A stretch of DNA of 33,327 bases from Gammaproteobacteria bacterium (GTDB taxonomy: Bacteria > Pseudomonadota > Gammaproteobacteria > Steroidobacterales > Steroidobacteraceae): positions 1 through 33,327 of the forward strand of contig JAGWPU010000157.1 of the NCBI GenBank assembly GCA_028870355.1, given 5' to 3'. A program made the translations under genes and the position numbers. This document shows positions 25,851 through 32,960 of the stretch, one piece after another (position 1 is the stretch's first letter; each line of letters starts with the position of its first letter). The notes under the pieces were generated by a model. That model was not told where the DNA came from, searched no databases, and worked only from the letters and a program-made list of their open reading frames with translations.

Positions 25851-25930
25851 AGTGCCTCCGGATTCGAATTCGCTGCTGGGAATGCGGTATTTTTCGCCAG
25901 CGCGCGGCCGATGGGTACCGTCGAATGCGC

Positions 25931-25959
25931 CAAAATGACGTACGATATTGGTCGTTTTG
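25931..25959. promoter_or_regulatory. operator-like inverted repeat between the dehydrogenase and Lrp genes
   Basis: CAAAATGAC at 25931-25939 and GTCGTTTTG at 25951-25959 are inverted copies matching at eight of nine positions, separated by 11 bases. The element is AT-richer than its surroundings, ends 18 bases before the regulator ATG and lies 80 bases upstream of the dehydrogenase ATG. Lrp/AsnC proteins bind such imperfect palindromes, so autoregulation and control of the divergent gene are likely but inferred. Confidence 0.5.
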
Positions 25960-25977
25960 ACTACCTGGTTCGTCGAA

Positions 25978-26406
25978 ATGTCGGATCCGATCGACGAGAA
26001 GCTGCTTGCCGCGCTGCGCGAGGACGGTCGCGCGTCGGTCGCCGCGCTCGCGCGCGCGGTCGGACGCTCGCGCACCAGCGTGCAGAGCCGCCTGCGCCGG
26101 CTGGAGCGGCAGGGGGTGATCCTCGGCTACGCGGTGCGCATCGCACCCGAGCATGCCGAGGGCGCGGTGCGCGCGCACGTCTCGATCAAGGTCGGCCCCA
26201 AGGAGGCGCGCGGCGTGATCGGCGAGCTGCGCCGGATCAAGGCGGTCCGGGTGCTGCATTCGGTCAGCGGGGAACTCGATCTGATCGCGGTCGCCGCGAC
26301 CGCGAGCGTCGCGGAAATGGACGAAGTGATCGATCGAATCGGGGCGATCGCCGGCGTCGAGCGCACGATCTCCTCGATCATCCTGTCGACGAAGTTCGAC
26401 CGCTGA
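25978..26406 (+). CDS. Lrp/AsnC-family transcriptional regulator
   Basis: The 142-residue product has the family layout: an N-terminal winged helix-turn-helix (DPIDEKLLAALREDGRASVA then ALARAVGRSRTSVQSRLRRL, about residues 4-45), the linker strand GVILGYAVRIAP, and a C-terminal RAM ligand-binding domain (RAHVSIKVGPKE, VLHSVSGELDLIAVAA, DEVIDRIGAIAGVERT and a last strand SIILSTKFD). Ligands of this fold are usually amino acids. The ATG at 25978 starts MSDPIDEKL, the usual beginning; a TTG at 25948 would place start codons inside the inverted repeat and is rejected. It is transcribed away from a saccharopine-dehydrogenase-like gene, its likely target. Confidence 0.93.
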   Translation: MSDPIDEKLLAALREDGRASVAALARAVGRSRTSVQSRLRRLERQGVILGYAVRIAPEHAEGAVRAHVSIKVGPKEARGVIGELRRIKAVRVLHSVSGELDLIAVAATASVAEMDEVIDRIGAIAGVERTISSIILSTKFDR

Positions 26407-26508
26407 CGGGCGGCGGGCTGCGGCGGCGGAGCGGGCGGTACCGTCAACCGTTCGTCATCCGGGTTTGCTAGGCTTGGGCGCCGTTCGAAGGATTCCGGAG
26501 GTTCGCCG

Positions 26509-27612
26509 ATGAAGTTCTCGTTGCGTCTCGCCGCTCTGGTGTGCGGGTGGATGTCGTTGTCTTCGACCGCGGCCCTCGCGGGGTCCGCGGCGCCCGCGCA
26601 CGGTGCGGCGCCGCCGATCCGGCACGTGTTCCTGATCGTGCTCGAGAACGAGCCGTTTCACGCGACGTTCGGGCCGGGGTCGGCGGCCCCGTACCTCGCC
26701 CGCACGCTGCCGCGCCGCGGCGCATTGCTCACGCAATACTACGGCGTCGGGCACTTCAGCCTCGACAACTACCTCGCGATCGTGAGCGGCCAGGCGCCGA
26801 ACCCCGATACGCAGCAGGATTGCCCGATCTATCGGGACTTCGTCGCGACGGGTCCGGTCGGCGCGTACGGACAATTGCCGGGACGCGGTTGCGTGTACCC
26901 TGCGAGCGTCAAGACGATCGCCGATCAACTCGAGGCGGCCGGCTTCAGCTGGAAGGGGTACATGGAGGACATGGGCCGCGATCCGGCGCGCGAGCGCTCG
27001 ACCTGCGGCCATGCGGTGCTCGGCAGCCGCGATCCGACGGAGACCGCGACGCGGACCGACGAGTACGCGGCGAAGCACGATCCGTTCGTCTATTTCCATT
27101 CGATCATCGACGATGCCGCTCGCTGCGACGCGCACGTGGTGAATCTCGATCGGCTGCGCAGCGATCTGCGGCGCGCCGCGACGACGCCGAACTTCGCGTT
27201 CATCACGCCGAGTCTGTGCCACGACGGCCACAATTCGCGCTGCGCCGACGGCAAGCCGGGCGGCCTGCAGGCGATCGACCGCTTCCTGAAGGTGTGGGTG
27301 CCGCGAATCACCCGCTCGCCGGCGTTCCGCAAGGACGGACTGCTGGTGATCACGTTCGACGAAGGCTCGAGCGGGGAGGCGTGCTGCGGCGAGCGGCGCT
27401 TGCCCGGCGGACCGGTGCCGGGCCAATTCGGGCCCGGCGGCGGGCGCGTCGGTGCGGTGCTTCTGTCTCCGTTCATCCACCCCGGTACCGTGTCGGCGAT
27501 GCGGTACGACCACTACGCGCTGCTGCGCAGCATCGAGGGGTATTTCGGCTTGCCCGCGCTCGGCTATGCGGGTGCGCCCGGCGTGCGCGTGTTCGGATCC
27601 GACGTGTTCTGA
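26509..27612 (+). CDS. secreted phosphoesterase (acid phosphatase/phospholipase C family)
   Basis: The 367-residue product has a signal peptide (MKFSLRLAALVCGWMSLSST, cleavage near AALA-GS at residue 24-25). It then shows the phosphoesterase (PF04185-type) pattern: IRHVFLIVLENEPFHATFG with the metal-binding Glu-Asn, YYGVGHFSLDNYLAIVSGQ with the Ser/His-rich site, CDAHVVNLDRL, and LLVITFDEGSS with the second metal site, then VGAVLLSPFIHPGTVSAMRY and YDHYALLRSIEGYFGLP. Related proteins include SapM-type acid phosphatases and phospholipases C; this one is the short, phosphatase-like form. It should act in the periplasm or outside the cell. GGAGG is eight bases upstream of the ATG. Its end overlaps the convergent acyl-CoA ligase by 49 bases. 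Confidence 0.88.
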   Translation: MKFSLRLAALVCGWMSLSSTAALAGSAAPAHGAAPPIRHVFLIVLENEPFHATFGPGSAAPYLARTLPRRGALLTQYYGVGHFSLDNYLAIVSGQAPNPDTQQDCPIYRDFVATGPVGAYGQLPGRGCVYPASVKTIADQLEAAGFSWKGYMEDMGRDPARERSTCGHAVLGSRDPTETATRTDEYAAKHDPFVYFHSIIDDAARCDAHVVNLDRLRSDLRRAATTPNFAFITPSLCHDGHNSRCADGKPGGLQAIDRFLKVWVPRITRSPAFRKDGLLVITFDEGSSGEACCGERRLPGGPVPGQFGPGGGRVGAVLLSPFIHPGTVSAMRYDHYALLRSIEGYFGLPALGYAGAPGVRVFGSDVF

Positions 27613-29279
27613 GCCGCGGCGGATGCGGACCGGTCGGCGTCGTCGGCCGGCGTCTCGAGCAGTCCCCGCCGCCACAGCTTGCCGACCGCGGTCCTCGGCA
27701 GCGCGGCGCGGATCTCGAGTGCGGCCGGCAGTTCGTGGCGGCCGAGCTTGTCGGCGAGGAATTCGCGCAGCGCCTCGAGCGTGAGCGGCGGCGCGCCCGC
27801 GCGCAGCTTCACGTACGCCTTCGCGGACTGGCCGCGAACCGCGTCGCGGATCCCGATCACCAGCGCTTCCTCGACCGCGGGGTGTTCGTAGATCGCCTGC
27901 TCGATCATCGTGGGGTAGACGTTGAATCCGCCGGAAATGATCATGTCGTCCTTGCGGTCGACGAGATAGAACGAGCCGTGCTCGTCCTGGTAGCCGACGT
28001 CGCCGGTCAGCAGGAAGTCATCGACGTGGCTCGCGGCGCTCTGCGCGGGCGCGCGCCAGTAACCGCGCGCGACGTTCGGACCGCGCACACGGATCTCGCC
28101 GATCTCGCGGGCGCTCAGCACGCGGCGCGGGTCGTCGAGCGCGACGATCTGCATCTCGACGCCGGGCAGGGGCACGCCGATCAGTCCGGGCGCGTGCGCT
28201 TGATCCGGCAGCATGCGCGTTCCGGCGGGCGCGGTCTCGGTCATGCCCCAGCCGGCGCCGAGCTGGCGGCCGGTGCGCCGATGGATCGCGGCGACGATCT
28301 CGGTCGGCAGCGGCGCGCCCCCGGAGCTCAGCACGCGCAGCGAGGACAGATCGCGCCGCTCGATCGTCGGATGGTTCGCGATCGCGCTCCACATCGTCGG
28401 CACGCCGGCGAAGAACGTCGCACGTCCGATCTCGATGTCCCGCAGCGTGGTCTCGACGTCGAAGCGCGGCCGCAACAGCACCGTCGCGCCCCGGTCCAGG
28501 CCGAGCAGCAGGATCGTGGTCAGCGCGTAGATGTGAAACAGCGGCAGCGCGCAGATCAGCCGATCGCCGGGGCCCATCGGCGTGCCGGTGCCGGCGAACC
28601 AGGCACGGTAGGCGCCCACGGCCGCGGTCAGGTTCGCATGCGTCAGCATCGCGCCCTTCGGCTGCCCGGTCGTTCCGCCGGTGTACTGCAGCAGCGCGAG
28701 CGCGTCCGGATCGATCGGCGGCGCGCGCCGCGTCGGCACGCCGTCGCCCAAGCGCCGGAACGGGATCGCTCGGCGCGGGAGCGGGGTCGCGCGGGCGCCG
28801 GGATCGAAGTCACGCGCTTCGGCGACGATCAGACGGTCGATCACGCGTTCCTCGAGCAAGGCCGCGGCTCGATCGAGCGGCTCCGGGTCGTCGCTCGTGA
28901 TCAGGATCCGCGTCTCGCTGTCCTCGAGCTTGAATCGCAGCCGACGCGGCGGGTCGAGCGGACTCAGGTGGGCGATGCGCCCTCCGGCGCGCAAGGTCCC
29001 GAAGAACGCGATCGGATGGAACGGCGTGTTCGGCAGATAGAGCCCCACGGAGACGCCGGGGCCCACGCCGAGCGCGGCGAGCCCCGCCGCCGCCGAGCGC
29101 TCCCGCTCGAGCAATTCACGATAGGTGATCATCCGGCCGGAGAAATCGATCGCGATGCCGTCGGGATCGCGCGCGACGGCTGCCTCCAGCAGCGCCGGGA
29201 GGCTCGTCGGTGGGTCCGGCAGATCCCACCGGAGCGTCGGCGGATACGCCGCCTCCCAGGCGAACGGCCGACCGCTCAT
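27564..29279 (-). CDS. AMP-forming acyl-CoA ligase (fatty acid--CoA ligase type)
   Basis: The 571-residue product carries the ANL superfamily motifs in order: the P-loop YTGGTTGQPKGAMLTH at about residues 199-214, GWGMTETAPAG near 342, YWRAPAQ, LTGDVGYQDEHGSFYLVDRK, DMIISGGFNVYPTMIE, and the catalytic lysine in PRTAVGKLWRRGL near residue 533. Such enzymes activate carboxylic acids, often fatty acids, to CoA thioesters. The C-terminal 38 residues are Ala/Asp/Thr-rich, non-homologous and partly encoded opposite the phosphoesterase gene, so the reading frame may have been extended by loss of an earlier stop. The ATG overlaps the stop of the cupin gene as ATGA, which implies translational coupling. 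Confidence 0.93.
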   Translation of the reverse strand: MSGRPFAWEAAYPPTLRWDLPDPPTSLPALLEAAVARDPDGIAIDFSGRMITYRELLERERSAAAGLAALGVGPGVSVGLYLPNTPFHPIAFFGTLRAGGRIAHLSPLDPPRRLRFKLEDSETRILITSDDPEPLDRAAALLEERVIDRLIVAEARDFDPGARATPLPRRAIPFRRLGDGVPTRRAPPIDPDALALLQYTGGTTGQPKGAMLTHANLTAAVGAYRAWFAGTGTPMGPGDRLICALPLFHIYALTTILLLGLDRGATVLLRPRFDVETTLRDIEIGRATFFAGVPTMWSAIANHPTIERRDLSSLRVLSSGGAPLPTEIVAAIHRRTGRQLGAGWGMTETAPAGTRMLPDQAHAPGLIGVPLPGVEMQIVALDDPRRVLSAREIGEIRVRGPNVARGYWRAPAQSAASHVDDFLLTGDVGYQDEHGSFYLVDRKDDMIISGGFNVYPTMIEQAIYEHPAVEEALVIGIRDAVRGQSAKAYVKLRAGAPPLTLEALREFLADKLGRHELPAALEIRAALPRTAVGKLWRRGLLETPADDADRSASAAAQNTSDPNTRTPGAPA

Positions 29280-29953
29280 CGGGCCGCGGATCGAGTGCCT
29301 CGGGCGAGGTGCCCGCTCTTGCGGTACAGGAGCGCGCGGTCGGGTGCCCGGATCGCGACCGTCGCGCCCGGCGGGAATCGCAACCACGCCCCCGCTGCGT
29401 GCACGCCACCGTCGACCTCGATCGAGCCCTCGACGACGAACCACTCGACGCCGGCGGGCCAGGTCTCCCGCAGCTCGCGGTGTCCCCGCGACAGCCGCAG
29501 CATCACCACGCGCTCCCACGGCGCCTCGAACAGCACGGCGCACTCGACGCCGGATCCGTCGCCCTTCCAGAGACCGGGATCGCGCGTGAAGAGCCGCAGC
29601 GGCTGGGTTTCCTCCGGGGGCATCTGCCGGAGCTTCACGAAGATCACGGTGCCCGGCGCGCTCGCCGGTGCGTGGCGGGAGCCCGGCGGATTGCGCACGT
29701 AAGAGCCGGCCGGAAAATCGCCGGTCTCGTCCGAGAACACCCCGTCGAGCACCAGGAATTCCTCGCCGGCGCCGTGTCCGTGCGCGGAGAACGCGGAGCC
29801 CGGGGCGTAGCGCACCAGCGAGGTCGCGCGGGCAACCTCGTCGCCGTCGCGCTCGAGCATTCGCCGGTCGACGCCAGGTATCGGTGATCGGACCCAGTCC
29901 AGGGAATCGCCGTCGACGATTGCCGGCCGGGTGAGATCCGCGTGCAGTTGCAT
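29276..29953 (-). CDS. bicupin protein, ChrR-like cupin
   Basis: The 225-residue product folds as two cupin domains. The first (about residues 45-110) has the metal-binding set His58, His60, Glu64 or Glu65 and His94 in SAHGHGAGEEFLVLDGVFSD and NPPGSRHAP. The second (about 140-205, with ETWPAGVEWFVVEGSIEVDG) has a Glu but lacks the final His and looks degenerate. The DETGDFPAGSYVRNPPGS stretch is characteristic of ChrR-type cupins, which include anti-sigma factors; however the N-terminal zinc anti-sigma domain is absent and no sigma factor gene is near, so an enzyme or sensor role is open. It precedes the acyl-CoA ligase with a four-base overlap. Confidence 0.85.
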   Translation of the reverse strand: MQLHADLTRPAIVDGDSLDWVRSPIPGVDRRMLERDGDEVARATSLVRYAPGSAFSAHGHGAGEEFLVLDGVFSDETGDFPAGSYVRNPPGSRHAPASAPGTVIFVKLRQMPPEETQPLRLFTRDPGLWKGDGSGVECAVLFEAPWERVVMLRLSRGHRELRETWPAGVEWFVVEGSIEVDGGVHAAGAWLRFPPGATVAIRAPDRALLYRKSGHLARGTRSAAR

Positions 29954-29972
29954 CGTCCGCCCCCGCCGGCGC

Positions 29973-30464
29973 TTACTTCGCGGCTCCGCAGGGGCCGACG
30001 CGCTCGCCGGTCGTGTGCAGGCTCATCACGCTCGCGGGCAACGCGACCGGGCTGCCGCTGAAGCTCTGGTGCACGGTCCCGTCGATCATCACCTTGCGCT
30101 TGTCGGCCGACGGCGTGATCACGAACCGGTCGACCATCTTGGTCACCAACCCGTGGCTCTCGGCGGTGCAGCTCAAGCTCGTGTGCCATGCGCCGGCGGC
30201 GACCACCAGGGTCGGTGGGTCGCAGTGCACGCCGGGCGTGTGCGGGACCGGCATCGGCGGCTGCGTGTCGCTCGGCTTCACGCAGACCTTCCACTCGCTG
30301 TGCATCGAGCGACCGTTCATCATCCCGCTGCGGTAGGTCACCTGCGACTGATAGTGCCACTCGCCGGGGGCGAGAACCGGCGTCGCGGCGCGCGCCGCGA
30401 CGCTCGAGGTCATGACCGCCAACGCGAACGTCGGCACGTATCGAGCAAGGGTTCGAGTGCGCAT
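29973..30464 (-). CDS. DUF3617-type secreted protein
   Basis: The 163-residue product starts with a signal peptide (MRTRTLARYVPTFALAVMTS, cleavage near ARA-A at about 26-27). The mature domain begins with PVLAPGEWHYQSQVTY, continues with SEWKVCVKPSDTQ and GVHCDPP, and includes CTAESHGLVTKMVDRFVITP plus MIDGTVHQSF. The G-x-W start and spaced cysteines fit the DUF3617 periplasmic family, whose function is unknown. The ATG at 30464 has GGAGG four bases upstream, so longer in-frame starts are rejected. It lies 19 bases before the cupin gene and 11 bases after the DUF2905 gene on the same strand, forming a probable four-gene transcript. Confidence 0.78.
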   Translation of the reverse strand: MRTRTLARYVPTFALAVMTSSVAARAATPVLAPGEWHYQSQVTYRSGMMNGRSMHSEWKVCVKPSDTQPPMPVPHTPGVHCDPPTLVVAAGAWHTSLSCTAESHGLVTKMVDRFVITPSADKRKVMIDGTVHQSFSGSPVALPASVMSLHTTGERVGPCGAAK

Positions 30465-30475
30465 CGATCCTCCGA

Positions 30476-30676
30476 TCATCGCCGCAACCACCAGATGATC
30501 GCCGACAGCAGTATCGACAGCAAGATCGACGTCGTGATCGGGAAATAGAAGCTGACGTGGGGCCGTTGGATCACGACGTCGCCCGGGAGTCTCCCGAGGC
30601 GCAAGCGCTGCACCCACGGCCACGCGAGGCCGAGCGCGAGCGAGACGAGGCCGATGGCGACGAGGAGCTTTCTCAA
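30476..30676 (-). CDS. DUF2905-family small membrane protein
   Basis: The 66-residue product begins at TTG (30676), with GGAGAG four to seven bases upstream, as MRKLLVAIGLVSLALGLAWP. It contains one helix at about 4-20, the family motif LRLGRLPGDVVIQRPHVSFYFP and a second helix, ITTSILLSILLSAIIWWLRR. This matches the short two-helix DUF2905 proteins in length and sequence. Its function is unknown. An ATG at 30751 would add 25 charged residues without homology. It is the first gene of the minus-strand cluster that continues with DUF3617, cupin and acyl-CoA ligase genes. Confidence 0.85.
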   Translation of the reverse strand: MRKLLVAIGLVSLALGLAWPWVQRLRLGRLPGDVVIQRPHVSFYFPITTSILLSILLSAIIWWLRR

Positions 30677-30802
30677 CCGGCTCTCCCTCCCTCGAGGGTG
30701 ACTTGCACCGAAGCGCGCGTGCATGTCAGCATTGCGACGGCCAAAACGCAAGCCGCGCGGTCACCGGCGGCGCGCCGACCGCGACCTCGAGTTTTTGATC
30801 CC

Positions 30803-31669
30803 ATGATCGAATCCGACGATTCTTCGTTCGAGCGCGACGTCCTCGACGCTTCGCGCACCCAGCCCGTGCTGGTCGATTTCTGGGCGCCGTGGTGCGCACC
30901 GTGTCGGGCGCTCGGGCCGCTGCTCGAGCGGCTGGAGAGCGATTACGGCGGCCGGTTTCGGCTCGTCAAGGTCGATTCCGATGCGAATCCCGAGCTCTCC
31001 GCGCGGTATCGCGTGCGCAGCATTCCCACCGTGATCGCGTTCGTCGACGGCGAGGCGAGCGATTCCTTCGTCGGCGCGTTGCCGGAAGGACCGCTTCGGG
31101 CGTTCATCGATCGGACGATCCCGGGTCCGGCGGAGCGCGAACGGCGCCGGGCACTGGCACTCCTCGGTGCGGGCGACCGGACCGCCGCGACCGTCGCGCT
31201 GCGCGCCGCGATCGCGCTGCAACCGGAACTCGCCGCCGCGCGGCTCGATCTGGCGGACGTGCTGCTCGAGGGGATGCCGCCGGTCGACGACGCCCGGCTC
31301 GCCGAGGCGAGCGCGACCCTCGAGCCGCTCGGCCCGGCGGGTCGCGGCGACGAACGGCATCGGGCCCTCGGGACGCGACTCGAGGCGCTGCGCGCGGCGG
31401 TGGATGCCGCCCCGCTCGACGTGCTGCGGGCGCGCGCCGCCGAGCAGCCCGATGACCTCGAGGCGAAATACGCGCTCGCGCAGCGCCTCGTCGCCGAGCG
31501 CGCCTACCCCGAGGCGCTCGAGCGGTTGCTCGAGATCATCGCCCGCGATCGTCGCTTCGGCGACGATGCCGCGCGGCGCTTGATGCTCTCCGTGTTCGAA
31601 CTCGCCGCGGCCGATGCGCCGCTGGTTTCCGCCTACCGGCGTCGACTGTCGGCGCTGCTGAATCGCTGA
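30803..31669 (+). CDS. thioredoxin-TPR protein, CnoX/YbbN-like co-chaperone
   Basis: The 288-residue product joins an N-terminal thioredoxin fold (about residues 1-108) to a helical TPR-like C-terminal half. The redox motif is WCAPC (Cys31 and Cys34) in VLVDFWAPWCAPCRALGPLL, and cis-proline is in VRSIPTVIAF. The C-terminal half has tetratricopeptide-type helices, including ALAQRLVAERAYPEALERLL and FELAAADAPLVSAYRRRLSA. This layout is that of CnoX (YbbN), which protects oxidised proteins and passes them to GroEL and DnaK. E. coli CnoX lost one Cys; here both are present, so thiol-redox activity is likely. No signal peptide is seen. It is divergent from the DUF2905 gene. Confidence 0.92.
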   Translation: MIESDDSSFERDVLDASRTQPVLVDFWAPWCAPCRALGPLLERLESDYGGRFRLVKVDSDANPELSARYRVRSIPTVIAFVDGEASDSFVGALPEGPLRAFIDRTIPGPAERERRRALALLGAGDRTAATVALRAAIALQPELAAARLDLADVLLEGMPPVDDARLAEASATLEPLGPAGRGDERHRALGTRLEALRAAVDAAPLDVLRARAAEQPDDLEAKYALAQRLVAERAYPEALERLLEIIARDRRFGDDAARRLMLSVFELAAADAPLVSAYRRRLSALLNR

Positions 31670-31700
31670 GCGCGCGTCTAGGTAAATTCACTCATTGAGC

Positions 31701-31716
31701 ACGCGAGGCCTCGCGT
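31701..31716. promoter_or_regulatory. 16-base perfect palindrome upstream of cytochrome c peroxidase
   Basis: ACGCGAGG is followed immediately by CCTCGCGT, so the 16 bases equal their own reverse complement. It lies 32 bases after the thioredoxin-TPR gene and 72 bases before the peroxidase ATG, just behind a TTGAGC that could be part of a promoter. A dimeric regulator site is a fair guess. As an RNA hairpin it would form only a short stem, and no T-tract follows. Confidence 0.4.
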
Positions 31717-31721
31717 CCACG

Positions 31722-31765
31722 ATGTTCTCATCACGCCGCTCGGAGCGATGCGGCGGACGGAACAT
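31722..31765 (+). promoter_or_regulatory. structured leader hairpin upstream of cytochrome c peroxidase
   Basis: The plus-strand RNA can fold with an outer stem ATGTTC/GAACAT, an internal loop, a CGCCGC/GCGGCG stem with one bulged T, and a TCG-gag-CGA tip. It ends 23 bases before the start codon, leaving the GGGAGG ribosome site just outside. It may stabilise the mRNA or regulate it, or stop upstream transcription; no U-tract is present, so a terminator is unlikely. Confidence 0.4.
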
Positions 31766-31788
31766 GCCAGGATAGGGAGGTTCGAGCC

Positions 31789-32862
31789 ATGATGTTCTCC
31801 TCGAAGAGGGTTTCGAAGCCGGCGCGATCGGCATCGCTCGGGTCGAGGGCCGCGCTTGCGCTGCTCGCGCTCGGGCTCGGCGTCGGTGCGCGGGCGCAAC
31901 CGTGGCAGGCGCTGCCGCGCGTCGCGCCGGCGCCCGCGGACAATCCGACGACGCCGGCGAAGGTGGTGCTCGGGAAGACGTTGTTCTTCGACACGCGGTT
32001 CTCGTCGACCGGCACCGTTTCCTGTTTTTCCTGCCACAACGTGATGGAGGGAGGCGACGATCATCGCCCGACGTCGATCGGCGTGCATGGGCAGAAGGGC
32101 GGGCGGAACGCGCCCACGGTGTGGAACGCGGCGTTCAAGTCCGCGCAGTTCTGGGACGGACGTGCACCGACGCTCGAGGAGCAGGCGAAGGGCCCGCCGG
32201 TCAACCCCGTCGAGATGGGCATGCCCACGCTCACCGAGACCGTGCAGCGGATCCGCGAGATCCCCGGCTACCAACCCTTGTTCGCCGCGGCCTTCGGCCC
32301 CGGCGACGTGGTCACGATGGACAATGCGGCGAAGGCGATCGCCGCCTACGAGCGCACCCTGATCACGCCGGGCAGCGCGTACGACCGCTACGTCGAGGGC
32401 GATCACGGCGCGCTCACCGCGCAGCAGGTGCGCGGGATGCAGACCTTCGCAAAGATCGGCTGCACGTCCTGCCATCAGGGGCCTAACTTCAGCGGGCCGA
32501 AGCTGCCGATGGGTACGCCGTTCCTGATGAAGTTCCCGGTGTATCCGCAGAGTCCGTACGTGAAAGTCGACGACTTGACCGCGGACGCCGGCCGCTACGA
32601 GGTCACGCACCGCAACAGCGACCGGGACCTGTGGGAAGTGCCGACGCTGCGCAATCTCGTGTACACCGCGCCGTACATGCACAACGGATCGGTCAAGACC
32701 CTGCACGATGCGGTACGGGTGATGGCGAGCACGCAGCTGAACCGGACGCTCGACGAGGCGGACGTGGACGACATCGTCGCGTTCCTCGACTCGCTGACCG
32801 GGCCGTTTCCGACCCAGACGATGCCGCACCTGCCGCCGACTCCGGGGCGATTGCTGCGTTGA
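31789..32862 (+). CDS. di-haem cytochrome c peroxidase (CcpA/MauG family)
   Basis: The 357-residue product has a signal peptide (KPARSASLGSRAALALLALG, cleavage near ARA-Q at about 36). It carries two c-type haem motifs, CFSCH at residues 79-83 and CTSCH at residues 225-229, the spacing typical of bacterial di-haem peroxidases. Typical surroundings are VLGKTLFFDTRFSSTGTVSC, NAPTVWNAAFKSAQFWDGRA, NPVEMGM, and the C-terminal EVPTLRNLVYTAPYMHNGSV with a Met ligand candidate. It reduces hydrogen peroxide in the periplasm with electrons from cytochrome c or azurin. GGGAGG lies about eight bases before the ATG. A MauG-type protein-modifying role is less likely but cannot be ruled out. Confidence 0.95.
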   Translation: MMFSSKRVSKPARSASLGSRAALALLALGLGVGARAQPWQALPRVAPAPADNPTTPAKVVLGKTLFFDTRFSSTGTVSCFSCHNVMEGGDDHRPTSIGVHGQKGGRNAPTVWNAAFKSAQFWDGRAPTLEEQAKGPPVNPVEMGMPTLTETVQRIREIPGYQPLFAAAFGPGDVVTMDNAAKAIAAYERTLITPGSAYDRYVEGDHGALTAQQVRGMQTFAKIGCTSCHQGPNFSGPKLPMGTPFLMKFPVYPQSPYVKVDDLTADAGRYEVTHRNSDRDLWEVPTLRNLVYTAPYMHNGSVKTLHDAVRVMASTQLNRTLDEADVDDIVAFLDSLTGPFPTQTMPHLPPTPGRLLR

Positions 32863-32876
32863 TCTGCAGTCATCCG

Positions 32877-32914
32877 GCGCAGCGTCTGTCGGCGCGTGGC
32901 GACAGGCGCTGCGC
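32877..32914 (+). terminator. long hairpin after the cytochrome c peroxidase gene
   Basis: GCGCAGCGTCTGTCG at 32877-32891 pairs with CGACAGGCGCTGCGC at 32900-32914 over 15 pairs with a single G-U pair, around the eight-base loop GCGCGTGG. It starts 15 bases after the stop codon. No run of T follows, so it may be a Rho-assisted terminator, an mRNA 3' stabiliser or a REP-like palindrome. Confidence 0.6.
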
Positions 32915-32930
32915 GCCAGCGGTCCCCGAC

Positions 32931-32936
32931 TAGAAT
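32931..32936 (+). promoter_or_regulatory. -10 element of the glycine-zipper gene
   Basis: TAGAAT differs from the -10 consensus at one position and lies 30 bases before the ATG, leaving room for a leader with the AGGAGGG ribosome site at 32947-32953. No convincing -35 is visible in the hairpin sequence just upstream. Confidence 0.4.
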
Positions 32937-32960
32937 TTCCCACTCTAGGAGGGACGACCC

